64,000 nucleotides of DNA from Paenibacillus sp. FSL H3-0469 (lineage in GTDB: Bacteria; Bacillota; Bacilli; Paenibacillales; Paenibacillaceae): positions 6,634,001-6,698,000 of the forward strand of contig NZ_CP150302.1 of NCBI RefSeq assembly GCF_038051945.1, read 5' to 3'. Positions 42,925 through 50,244 of the stretch are shown here, piece by piece. Position 1 is the first letter of the stretch, and every line of letters begins with the position of its first letter. The position numbers were made by a program, and so were the translations under genes. Below the pieces are notes generated by a model, which did no database searches, was not told the origin of the DNA, and saw only the letters and a list, made by a program, of their open reading frames with translations.

Positions 42925-44013
42925 TTGAGCAAGAGAGCATACAATTTTAATGCCGGTCCGGCAGCGTTGCCGCTGGCAGTATTGGAACGTGCACAGGCGG
43001 AGTTCGTTGAATTCCGGGAGAGCGGAATGTCCATTATGGAAATGTCGCACCGTGGGGCGATATACGAATCCGTGCATAATGAAGCTCAGGAACGCCTGCT
43101 TTCGCTCCTCGGCAATCCGCAGGGCTACAAGGTATTGTTCATCCAGGGCGGAGCAAGCACACAGTTCGCCATGGTTCCGATGAACCTTATCGGTGAAGGC
43201 CAGGTCGGCAGCTATGTCATGACAGGAAGCTGGGCGGACAAAGCCCTGAAGGAAGCCAAGCTGACAGGCGGCGGCCATGTAGCCGCATCCTCGGCAGACA
43301 AGAAATTCCTGGCTATTCCAGAGCTTAGCAGCATCAAGGCTGCGGACAATGCGGCTTACCTGCATATCACCTCGAATGAGACGATTGAAGGCACGCAGTA
43401 TGCACAGTATCCTGATGCCGGTAATATTCCGCTGGTTGCCGATATGTCCAGTGATATTCTGAGCCGCGACTTCGATGTGAACCAATTCGGCCTGATCTAT
43501 GCCGGTGCACAGAAGAATCTCGGACCGTCGGGCGTCACCGTAGTGATTGCCAAGGAAGAGCTGATCGCAAGTTCTCCGGCGAATATTCCGACGATTCTGC
43601 GGTATGATACTCATTACAAGAACAACTCTCTATACAATACGCCGCCATCCTTCTCTGTATATATGGTTAACGAAGTGTTAAAATGGATTGAGGAACAGGG
43701 CGGGCTTGCCGGCACTGAAGCCAAGAACCGTGACAAAGCAGGTCTCCTGTATGATTATATCGACGGCAGCGGCGGCTTCTACCGCGGAGTTGCGGAAGAA
43801 GGCAGCCGTTCCATCATGAATGTAACGTTCCGGATGCAATCGGAGGAGCTGGAGAAGCAGTTCATCAAAGCTTCCGAAGCGGAAGGCTTTGTCGGTCTCA
43901 AGGGACACCGCAGCGTAGGCGGCTTACGGGCTTCGATCTACAACGCCGTCCCGCATGAGAGCGTGAAGGCGCTGGCTGATTTCATGAAGCATTTCCAGCA
44001 AACCCAAGGGTAA
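42925..44013 (+). CDS. serC: Phosphoserine aminotransferase
   Basis: PLP enzyme of serine (and pyridoxal) synthesis that transaminates 3-phosphohydroxypyruvate. 362 aa. Family motifs are YNFNAGPAALPLAVLE, GMSIMEMSHRG, FIQGGASTQFAMVPMNL, the PLP lysine in YAGAQKNLGPSGVTVVI, YNTPPSFSVYM and GLKGHRSVGGLRASIYNA. TTG 42925 gives the usual MSKRAYNFNAGP start. GTG 42913, 7 nt after AGGAG, is an alternative that would add MGVI. A hairpin at 44030 and repeat copy B follow. Confidence 0.93.
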   Translation: MSKRAYNFNAGPAALPLAVLERAQAEFVEFRESGMSIMEMSHRGAIYESVHNEAQERLLSLLGNPQGYKVLFIQGGASTQFAMVPMNLIGEGQVGSYVMTGSWADKALKEAKLTGGGHVAASSADKKFLAIPELSSIKAADNAAYLHITSNETIEGTQYAQYPDAGNIPLVADMSSDILSRDFDVNQFGLIYAGAQKNLGPSGVTVVIAKEELIASSPANIPTILRYDTHYKNNSLYNTPPSFSVYMVNEVLKWIEEQGGLAGTEAKNRDKAGLLYDYIDGSGGFYRGVAEEGSRSIMNVTFRMQSEELEKQFIKASEAEGFVGLKGHRSVGGLRASIYNAVPHESVKALADFMKHFQQTQG

Positions 44014-44029
44014 TCTAAGAACGTTCCTG

Positions 44030-44057
44030 ACCTTCCGCCTGGCAGCGGAAGGTTTAT
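44030..44057 (+). terminator. Hairpin terminator of serC
   Basis: ACCTTCCGC, loop CTGGCA, GCGGAAGGT, then TTATATG; the short T-run is followed at once by repeat copy B, which adds a second hairpin and TTATTTT. Confidence 0.65.
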
Positions 44058-44128
44058 ATGTTTTGGGGTCCCCGCAAAGTACCTGAGTCATCACCCTACG
44101 CTAAAGCCCCACTTTGTGGGGTTATTTT
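44056..44128. repeat. Dispersed ~70-bp hairpin repeat, copy B
   Basis: TATGTTTTGGGGTCCCCGCA opens it. CCCCGCAAAGT (44070-44080) pairs with ACTTTGTGGGG (44111-44121), then TTATTTT. The loop CTGAGTCATCACCCTACGCT is nearly the same as in copy A. Confidence 0.85.
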
Positions 44129-44262
44129 GCCCATAACCAGGATCACCTGAGCCCGGCCTGTACCTGCAAGCAGCAAGAATACATCACAGGGACAAGGAAG
44201 GCACTGCGGATACTTACTCCGCCCCACTCCTTAAGACCCTACAGAGAGGAAGCATCCGACTT

Positions 44263-44727
44263 ATGGCATTACACATTGTGCTGGTGGAACCGGAAATTCC
44301 GGCGAATACCGGCAATATCGCCCGTACTTGTGCGGCGACAGGTACTCATCTTCACCTCGTGCACCCGCTGGGCTTCCGCACAGATGATGCTACGCTGAAG
44401 CGTGCCGGACTCGATTATTGGCATGCGGTGAATATTGAATATCATAATTCCTTCAGTGAAGTATTGGAGAAGTATCAGGAAGGGCGGTTCTTCTACGCGA
44501 CCACCAAGGCCAAGAAACGCTATAGTGATTTCGCCTTCCGGGATGGAGACTTCTTCGTGTTCGGGAAAGAAACCAAGGGCTTGCCGGCAGAGATCCTGGA
44601 GGCTGGTCAGGAAACGGCAATGCGGATGCCGATGAGTGAGGCGGTCAGATCGCTTAATTTGTCCAATTCAGCAGCGATTGTGGTCTATGAAGCGCTCCGG
44701 CAACTGGATTTCCCACAACTTTTCTAA
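44263..44727 (+). CDS. trmL: tRNA (cytidine/uridine-34 2'-O)-methyltransferase TrmL
   Basis: SPOUT-fold methyltransferase acting on the wobble base of tRNA-Leu isoacceptors. 154 aa, the usual compact length. Motifs are VLVEPEIPANTGNIARTCAATG at the N-terminus, LHLVHPLGFRTDDATLKRAGLDYW, VFGKETKGLP and the C-terminal knot RMPMSEAVRSLNLSNSAAIVVYEALRQ. The ATG has GAGAGGAAG upstream at a slightly long distance. Confidence 0.92.
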   Translation: MALHIVLVEPEIPANTGNIARTCAATGTHLHLVHPLGFRTDDATLKRAGLDYWHAVNIEYHNSFSEVLEKYQEGRFFYATTKAKKRYSDFAFRDGDFFVFGKETKGLPAEILEAGQETAMRMPMSEAVRSLNLSNSAAIVVYEALRQLDFPQLF

Positions 44728-44786
44728 AAGTTGACATCATTTTTTATTTTTTTCAGCAGGATTCGACATTTTAGTAACGAAATAGT

Positions 44787-44856
44787 TGATTAGTGCCGAA
44801 GAAAGTAATAGGGTACGTGAACTTCGAAGTCAGAAATGGAATGGCACTACTAATCA
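44787..44856 (+). promoter_or_regulatory. Stem-loop in the abrB-like gene leader
   Basis: TGATTAGTGCC (44787-44797) pairs with GGCACTACTAATCA (44843-44856) with a 3-nt bulge. An inner CGAAG/CTTCG (44797-44801 and 44822-44826) adds structure. It lies 30 nt before the start codon and could be an RNA structure or a regulator-binding palindrome. Confidence 0.5.
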
Positions 44857-44885
44857 TAAGTTGAACAGGAGAGTGTAAGTTAGAT

Positions 44886-45140
44886 ATGAAACCTGCTGGC
44901 GTTGTACGTAAAGTAGATCAGCTGGGTAGAATTGTTCTGCCTAAGTCTCTGCGTAAAAGGTATCAAATGAATGAAGGTGATCCTGTAGAAATTCTCGTTC
45001 AGGGCGACCATATTATTCTGGAACGTTACCGTCCGAAGTGTGTCTTCTGCGGATCTATGGAAGGCGTAAGCGAATATAAAGACCGTTACATTTGTTCTAG
45101 CTGCCTTACCGAGATGACCCAACTGCCAAAACACGCGTAA
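44886..45140 (+). CDS. abrB: AbrB/Abh-like transition-state regulator
   Basis: 84 aa. The N-terminal swapped-hairpin DNA-binding domain is typical (GVVRKVDQLGRIVLPKSLRKRYQMNEGDPVEI). The C-terminal half has two CxxC pairs (CVFCG…CSSC), a small zinc-ribbon-like module also found in other Bacillales AbrB/Abh proteins. It is expected to repress stationary-phase genes during growth. AGGAGAG precedes the start. The gene has a structured leader and is followed by a strong terminator, so it is monocistronic. AbrB versus Abh paralogy cannot be settled here. Confidence 0.85.
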   Translation: MKPAGVVRKVDQLGRIVLPKSLRKRYQMNEGDPVEILVQGDHIILERYRPKCVFCGSMEGVSEYKDRYICSSCLTEMTQLPKHA

Positions 45141-45246
45141 GCGTAGAGCGCATCAATTATCTACATAGGGTAAAACGCGTACGCGGCGTCTTATAACATG
45201 GATGCTGGTTGGACTCGGCTTCAGTGAATAGTGAAGAACACAAAAA

Positions 45247-45279
45247 GAGCGCCGCACATCAGTGCGGTGCTCCTTTTTG
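45247..45279 (+). terminator. Rho-independent terminator of the abrB-like gene
   Basis: GAGCGCCGCAC, loop ATCA, GTGCGGTGCTC and CTTTTT, with an A-run on the 5' side so it may also work for the small minus-strand ORF. Confidence 0.9.
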
Positions 45280-45315
45280 TGGTATACGTCCGGCAGATTG
45301 TTAGCGGAGGGCGGG

Positions 45316-45420
45316 TTACAGCCCCTTAGTCTTGTCGTCGTTGTAGGAAGAAGTAAGAATACCGGCCAGAAACAGTACGAATACCAGGGTCACGATCCAA
45401 AAAGTCAGGGAGAACGACAT
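45316..45420 (-). CDS. Small single-pass membrane protein, 34 aa
   Basis: Starts with ATG preceded by GGAGGTG at a 6-nt distance, a very good ribosome site. The peptide MSFSLTFWIVTLVFVLFLAG continues ILTSSYNDDKTKGL: one transmembrane helix and a short polar tail. The bidirectional hairpin at 45247 would end its transcript. No family recognised. The strong initiation signal and clean helix-plus-tail pattern make it a likely real gene. Confidence 0.7.
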   Translation of the reverse strand: MSFSLTFWIVTLVFVLFLAGILTSSYNDDKTKGL

Positions 45421-45525
45421 ACAGGCACCTCCATTATTGACGATCTTCGTTACCCTGAGTATACCCTTTTAATTTGTAAAAATAAATAAAAATGTGATAT
45501 TTAGCATTGACGGTTATACTTAGGG

Positions 45526-46593
45526 TTACTTGAAGAACAGGAAGTTGGTCGGGACGCGGCGCAGATTGCCGTCGGAAGGCTTGTTAATGACCTTGCCGCG
45601 GAAAATCATGGACGATGAGCCGCCGCCGTCCAGGTTATAAGCATCGATGACGCCGAGATTGTACAGCTTATCCTGCAGCTCAGCCAGTGTAGCTCCTGAG
45701 TTGCCGTTCTCGTTATATCCGTCAGCGACCAGAATCAGCAGCTGATTGTCCTTATAGTTGCCGATGACAGTGCGCGGTGCCCGCTTCGGGGCCAGCTGCC
45801 ACTTCAGCGGAATGGCGGTCTTGCTCTGATTCTTCAGCAGCACGGGGACAAAGGTTGCCCCGAATACCGGCTCCAGCTGATCAAGCTGGTCACGGCTGGT
45901 GAACTTGCCGCCGATCAGCTGGCCGGATTTGTTCAGACCGACGAAGCTGAGATCCTTGTAGCTGGGCTCGAAGCCGTACAGATATTGTCCGCCGACGATG
46001 GTGGTCGAGAGCGGATAACGCTTGCCGTCCTGATCAGCGAACCCGCCGGCATTAATACCGGCCGAGGCGCCGTAGCGGTTCACGGCCTGCATGGTGGTCT
46101 CCGAAGCTCCCGTGCCGTCACCGGCGAGGCTCATCTTCATGGCTGAGGAATCCTTGAGCTTAATCTTCATTGCGTATGCTGTATAGTTGCCGGGGTTCAG
46201 CCGGTATAATTCGATGGTAATCCGGTCGCTGCTGATCACATCGGCGGGAATGCCGAGCCGGGAACTAATCCGGCTGTTATAGATCCGCTCGGGACGGGAG
46301 GTCTGGGCTGCTGCTGTGCTGACCAATGCGTTCATGGCATTCGTAGTCTGCTTGTAGAGCTGTGCACTGGTGCCGATAGAGTCTATGGTGTACGCGGCAT
46401 AGCTCTTAGCCACAGCCAGGTCCTGCTTCAATTGGGCGGTTTCATTCACGGGTCCGGGGTCAGCTGCGAAGGGGGCAGTATTCAGCTTAAGCTCAAGCGG
46501 GGGCTGGTACAGCCACAGACAGAGCAGCAGTCCGAACAATGGAGCGGTCAGGAGCATGAAGAACCGGTTCACTCTTTTGACAGGAGTCATCAT
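45526..46593 (-). CDS. NAGPA-domain (phosphodiester glycosidase family) membrane-anchored protein
   Basis: 355 aa. One N-terminal membrane anchor (FFMLLTAPLFGLLLCLWLY), a helical stretch, then the NAGPA/DUF2233 domain known from uncovering enzyme (GlcNAc-1-phosphodiester alpha-GlcNAcase): INAGGFADQDG, RTVIGNYKDNQLLILVADG and the hallmark YNLDGGGSSSM. It probably acts on a glycosyl phosphodiester, possibly wall teichoic-acid-like, outside the cell. Its ATG overlaps the preceding gene's stop as ATGA, so both are one unit. Confidence 0.85.
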   Translation of the reverse strand: MMTPVKRVNRFFMLLTAPLFGLLLCLWLYQPPLELKLNTAPFAADPGPVNETAQLKQDLAVAKSYAAYTIDSIGTSAQLYKQTTNAMNALVSTAAAQTSRPERIYNSRISSRLGIPADVISSDRITIELYRLNPGNYTAYAMKIKLKDSSAMKMSLAGDGTGASETTMQAVNRYGASAGINAGGFADQDGKRYPLSTTIVGGQYLYGFEPSYKDLSFVGLNKSGQLIGGKFTSRDQLDQLEPVFGATFVPVLLKNQSKTAIPLKWQLAPKRAPRTVIGNYKDNQLLILVADGYNENGNSGATLAELQDKLYNLGVIDAYNLDGGGSSSMIFRGKVINKPSDGNLRRVPTNFLFFK

Positions 46594-46997
46594 TTCAGCA
46601 AATCCATCTCTTTCTTGAGCGTGTCAAGCTGTTTCTTGACCTCGCTTAATTGCGTGTACAGCTTGTTGCTGTTGTCCGTCTTGTTGCTAGCATTATCCTT
46701 GGTGAAGGTCAGCAGCTCGTTGAATGTCTGCACGGTGCTCTGAAGCTCCTTCACTTGTTCTGACAGAACGGCAATCTTCGACTCGTAGTCGGTCTTCAAA
46801 ACGGTAAGCTGCTGCTGGCTTTGAGATCCAAGCTGGCTCAGCACCTGATCCTTCAGATGATTGGTGTAGCTGTACACGGCATATGCGCCGGCTGCGATCA
46901 TCAGAATCCAGAACAGTAGAAACCATTTTACGGACGAGCCGCTTCTCTCTGCACTCCGGCGAGAGTGTACCCGGGTCGATTCCGCTAGCGGTTGCAT
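46590..46997 (-). CDS. Membrane-anchored coiled-coil protein
   Basis: 135 aa. A basic N-terminus (~22 residues), one transmembrane helix (WFLLFWILMIAAGAYAVYSY), and an extracellular region that is helical throughout, with heptad-like spacing (VLKTDYESKIAVLSEQVKEL; LSEVKKQLDTLKKEMDLLK). No enzymatic motif. GAGGTGATGAA precedes the ATG. Translationally coupled to the NAGPA-domain gene, so it may be a scaffold or partner for that enzyme. Function unknown. Confidence 0.75.
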   Translation of the reverse strand: MQPLAESTRVHSRRSAERSGSSVKWFLLFWILMIAAGAYAVYSYTNHLKDQVLSQLGSQSQQQLTVLKTDYESKIAVLSEQVKELQSTVQTFNELLTFTKDNASNKTDNSNKLYTQLSEVKKQLDTLKKEMDLLK

Positions 46998-47038
46998 TTC
47001 ATCACCTCAAGCCATATTTTTTCAAGATAAAGAATTTA

Positions 47039-47110
47039 CATGTTTCGGGGTCCCCGCAAAGTATCTGAATAAACATCGAAGCCAAAGCCTCACTTTGTGG
47101 GGGGATTTTT
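47039..47110. repeat. Dispersed ~70-bp hairpin repeat, copy C
   Basis: CATGTTTCGGGGTCCCCGCA opens it. CCCCGCAAAGT (47052-47062) pairs with ACTTTGTGGGG (47092-47102), and GGATTTTT follows. The loop differs more from copies A and B (ATCTGAATAAACATCGAAGC) but keeps length and the AAAGCCT end. Confidence 0.8.
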
Positions 47111-47304
47111 CAAGTCCTCATTCTATCAGACTTTCAGGTTTTTCGCAAAAGTGAAAGAGCCGCGCAGAAACGACAAAAAGTAATTGCATCCTGTTAAACT
47201 ACTGCGATACAATTTCTATAGATTGGAATATCTGATGGACGTATTCAAGGTAAAAGAAGGAAGAATAGACTTAGACAGCATAGATCCTTGCTTGCGTGTT
47301 GACA

Positions 47305-47328
47305 GGAAACGCTTACAGCGCTTTCCAT
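47305..47328 (+). promoter_or_regulatory. cre-like palindrome upstream of the atypical response regulator
   Basis: GGAAACGCTTACAGCGCTTTCC is nearly palindromic and contains AGGAAACGCTTACA, which matches 12 of 14 positions of the catabolite-responsive element. TTGACA (47299-47304) lies directly upstream, but no convincing -10 follows. Carbon regulation by CcpA is inferred. Confidence 0.4.
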
Positions 47329-47367
47329 TCTGGAAAATTATATAGATAGCAGGAGGTCTGGGCATTA

Positions 47368-48024
47368 ATGACGAAGGTCTGGCAGGTGGTCATCGTGGGA
47401 TGTCATCCCACAAGTATGCTGGGAACAAAATTGATACTGGAAGATGAGGAGGGACTGACGGTATATGGCATGTACGCTACCTGGGAGGAATGTCTCGCAG
47501 GCATGGAGGAATCCCGGCCTGATCTGGTGCTGAGTGATTATCAGATGCAAGGTGGAACCATAGAGCAGGTGCTGCCGGATATGAAAAAAAGCTCACCGTG
47601 CTCTCACATTATTATCATGACAGAGGAGAACGATAAGGAAATATTCCTGCCCCTGATTGAACTCGGAGCGAGCGGGGTATTGTCGAAGGGAGCCACTCCG
47701 GGTCAGCTTCTGCAGATGATCCGCGGTATCCGCGAAGGGTTCCTCTCCATTCCGCTGGAATGGATCGAAAAGGGCTTCCGTCCGGTAGCCTCCTCCAGAG
47801 GGCTGGAAGGTGTTTTGCAGCTAACGCAGACTGAGATGTTCATCATGGAACGCATTGTGCAAGGAATTACATACGACAAAATCGCACTTGAAATTGAAGT
47901 CAGCCGCCGTTCAATCGATAACTACCTGCGCAAGATTTATGTGAAGCTGGAAGTATCGACAAGAGCGCAGGCGATTGAGAAGTTCGCGCTTTTCTCAAGA
48001 CAGAACAAGCAAATCTACGCATAA
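47368..48024 (+). CDS. Atypical NarL/LuxR-family response regulator
   Basis: 218 aa. Receiver fold plus C-terminal LuxR helix-turn-helix (LTQTEMFIMERIVQGITYDKIALEIEVSRRSIDNYLRKIY). The phospho-acceptor Asp57 (LVLSDYQM), the Thr (IIMTEEN) and the Lys (VLSKGA) are present. The acidic Mg2+-binding pair near the N-terminus is replaced by Gly11-Cys12 (VVIVGCHPTS). Phosphorylation is therefore doubtful, and it may respond to another signal. The layout recalls ComA. No kinase gene is adjacent. AGGAGG lies 11 nt before the ATG. Confidence 0.8.
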   Translation: MTKVWQVVIVGCHPTSMLGTKLILEDEEGLTVYGMYATWEECLAGMEESRPDLVLSDYQMQGGTIEQVLPDMKKSSPCSHIIIMTEENDKEIFLPLIELGASGVLSKGATPGQLLQMIRGIREGFLSIPLEWIEKGFRPVASSRGLEGVLQLTQTEMFIMERIVQGITYDKIALEIEVSRRSIDNYLRKIYVKLEVSTRAQAIEKFALFSRQNKQIYA

Positions 48025-48091
48025 TCCCTGTATTACGACATAATGGCGTCAGGACTGGAATATTCTTAAACCAGATAAAGGGGGGAAGCGT

Positions 48092-49309
48092 ATGAAGTAT
48101 GAGTTTTCTTCGCGCGCACATACATTGTTATCTTCACCGCTGCTGAGTATCCGTAAGGAGACGCGCCGGGGTACGCTGATCTCGCTGGCGGAGGAGCTCC
48201 CGGCAGAAGAATTATTTCCGCTGTCACTGCTGTCTGAGGCGGCATCTACCGTGATCTCCACAGATGCAAGTGCGCTGCAATACGGGGAGCCTGAGGGGTA
48301 TGGCCCGCTCCGCGAATGGCTGACCGGAGATTGGCTCCGCAGTAAAGGAGTGGCGGTAGCCGAAGGAGGAGTGCTGCTGACAACGGGCAGTCAGCAGGCC
48401 ATCGATCTGCTGTCCAGGGTGTATATCGATCCCGGGGATCATGTGCTGGTTGAGAATCCGACATCTCCCGGTATTCTGCAGGCGCTGCGGATGCAGGGAG
48501 CCGTCATTATTCCGGTCCAGGGGGATGGGGACGGCCTGCTGCCGGATCATCTGCGCCGAACGATCCGCAGCTATAGGCCCAAGATGCTGTTCGCTGCGCC
48601 AAGCTTCACCAATCCCAGCGGAGTGCTCTGGAGCCTTGCCCGGCGGCAAGAGATTCTGGAGCTGTGCATCTCACATAATGTGCTGATCGTGGAAGATGAT
48701 TCCTATGGCGATCTGCATTTCCAGCGGAGTGAAGGCCATCCCTCCAAGAGATACCCAACGCTATACGCACTGGAGAATGTCAGCGAAGGCGGGCATGTGC
48801 TGTACATTGGCTCCTTCAGCAAGACGGTCGCACCGGCGCTGCGGACGGGCTGGGCGGCGGGAAGCCGCGAGCTGATCGGCATGATGGCTGCCGCCAAGCA
48901 GATGGCAGACTGGCAGTCCAGCTCGCTGAACCAGCGGCTGCTGCATCATCTGCTCAGTGTGTCGGCCTTTGATCTGCGGGAGCATATCGCTCTGCTGAAC
49001 CGCGAATACAATACCCGCCTGAAGCTGATGGCGGAGCTGCTGAAGCGTCCGGCCTGGAAGAACAGTGTGTATGATATGCCGGCCGGCGGCATGTTCCTCT
49101 GGGTATCGCTGCCCGAAGGACTGGACGCTATGGCTCTGCTGCGTGCTTCGCTATCCAAGGGGGTAGCCTTCCTTCCAGGCCCGCTCTGCAGTGTAAGCGG
49201 AGGCTCAGACCGAATCCGGCTCAACTTCAGCCATCCCGGCCGTGATGAGCTGCTGCTCGGGATGAACCTGATGAGTGAAGCGGTGACTGAGTTCACGGCC
49301 CGCAGCTAG
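48092..49309 (+). CDS. Fold-type I PLP aminotransferase (MocR/LysN-like)
   Basis: 405 aa class I/II aminotransferase. LQYGEPEGYGPLREWL, TTGSQQAIDLLSRVYIDPGDHVLVENPT, FTNPSG, VEDDSYGDLHF, the PLP lysine in GSFSKTVAPALRTGW and RIRLNFSH near the end mark the 2-aminoadipate/aromatic (LysN, KAT) subgroup also found fused in MocR regulators. No GntR DNA-binding domain is attached here. Substrate unknown. The start has GGGGGAAG upstream. A terminator follows. Confidence 0.83.
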   Translation: MKYEFSSRAHTLLSSPLLSIRKETRRGTLISLAEELPAEELFPLSLLSEAASTVISTDASALQYGEPEGYGPLREWLTGDWLRSKGVAVAEGGVLLTTGSQQAIDLLSRVYIDPGDHVLVENPTSPGILQALRMQGAVIIPVQGDGDGLLPDHLRRTIRSYRPKMLFAAPSFTNPSGVLWSLARRQEILELCISHNVLIVEDDSYGDLHFQRSEGHPSKRYPTLYALENVSEGGHVLYIGSFSKTVAPALRTGWAAGSRELIGMMAAAKQMADWQSSSLNQRLLHHLLSVSAFDLREHIALLNREYNTRLKLMAELLKRPAWKNSVYDMPAGGMFLWVSLPEGLDAMALLRASLSKGVAFLPGPLCSVSGGSDRIRLNFSHPGRDELLLGMNLMSEAVTEFTARS

Positions 49310-49355
49310 AAAACCATCAAGAGCATGATTGATAGGACTTCTTGTAAGAAGAGTG

Positions 49356-49387
49356 ACCGCTTGGCCTTGACGGCCGGCGGTTTTTTG
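49356..49387 (+). terminator. Rho-independent terminator
   Basis: ACCGCTTGGCC, loop TTGAC, GGCCGGCGGT and TTTTT after the aminotransferase gene. Confidence 0.85.
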
Positions 49388-49391
49388 GGTT

Positions 49392-49418
49392 TCGGGGCCC
49401 CGCTATGTGGGGTTATTT
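49392..49418. repeat. Short version of the dispersed hairpin repeat (copy D)
   Basis: TTCGGGGCCCCGCTATGTGG then GGTTATTT: only the stem (CCCCGC/GTGGGG) and the TTATTT tail remain; the ~35-nt loop is missing. Looks like an internal deletion derivative of copies A-C. Confidence 0.6.
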
Positions 49419-49511
49419 GACCGTGCAGGGATCTAGGAAGAACATGCGTCTAATCAATTGTGAAAAGAAACACAATAGAGACCAATGCCTATCAAAGGGG
49501 ATGCATGTGGA

Positions 49512-50213
49512 ATGCAAGCGATGGAGAATGTACTGGAGTGCAGGAATGTAACGAAACGCTATGGGAAGAAGACCGCGCTAGACCAACTCAGTCTGACGAT
49601 TCCCACAGGTAGAATCGTAGGGCTGCTCGGGCCTAACGGGGCGGGAAAGACGACGCTGATGAAGCTGATAGTCTCTCTGCTGCGGGATTATAAAGGCAGC
49701 CTTACGGTCAGCGGCATACGCCCCGGCCTGGAAACCAAAAAAATGGTGTCTTATCTGCCGGACCGTGAATTCCTGTATCCATGGATGTCGATTGAAGAGA
49801 GCATTGCTTTTTTTGACCACTCGTTTGCCGATTTTCAGCGGGAGAAGGCGTATAGCATGATTGCAGAGCTGGGACTGAATTTGCAGGATAAAGTGAAGTC
49901 TCTGTCCAAAGGGATGCAGGAGCGGGTGAGTATCTCGCTGGTATTCGCGCGCAAGGCCCGGCTGTTCGTCCTGGACGAGCCGCTGGCGGCGGTGGACCCT
50001 TCCACACGGGATAAGATTATAAGGATTATTCTGGATAACTTCGACCCGGACAGCTCGATTCTGATTAGTACGCATCTGATCCACGATGTCGAGAGCCTGT
50101 TCACGGATGTGGTGTTCGTTAATGACGGCAAGGTGCTGCTGCAGGGGAGCGTGGAGGAGCTGCGGCGGGAACATGGTGTGCCGATTGAGGAGTTATTCAA
50201 ACGTCTGATTTAA
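49512..50213 (+). CDS. ABC transporter ATP-binding protein
   Basis: 233 aa. Walker A GLLGPNGAGKTTLMKL, Q-loop region SYLPDREFLYPWMSI, signature LSKGMQERVSISL, Walker B LFVLDEPLAAVDP and H-loop STHLIHDVE. This is the bacitracin/antibiotic-export (DRA/YtrB-like) class of stand-alone ATPases. Start: ATG 49512 lies ~12 nt after AAAGGGG; ATG 49485 and 49521 are alternatives. It pairs with the membrane gene 31 bp downstream. Substrate unknown; no GntR regulator precedes it, unlike many ytr-type operons. Confidence 0.85.
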   Translation: MQAMENVLECRNVTKRYGKKTALDQLSLTIPTGRIVGLLGPNGAGKTTLMKLIVSLLRDYKGSLTVSGIRPGLETKKMVSYLPDREFLYPWMSIEESIAFFDHSFADFQREKAYSMIAELGLNLQDKVKSLSKGMQERVSISLVFARKARLFVLDEPLAAVDPSTRDKIIRIILDNFDPDSSILISTHLIHDVESLFTDVVFVNDGKVLLQGSVEELRREHGVPIEELFKRLI

Positions 50214-50244
50214 TCTGTTAAAGACAAGAAAAGGGGAGAACATC

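Larger units (their letters stand above)
46998..47367. other. Intergenic region between two divergent units
   Basis: Contains repeat copy C (47039-47110) and, near 47299-47328, a TTGACA followed by a palindromic cre-like site. No gene seen. Confidence 0.6.
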
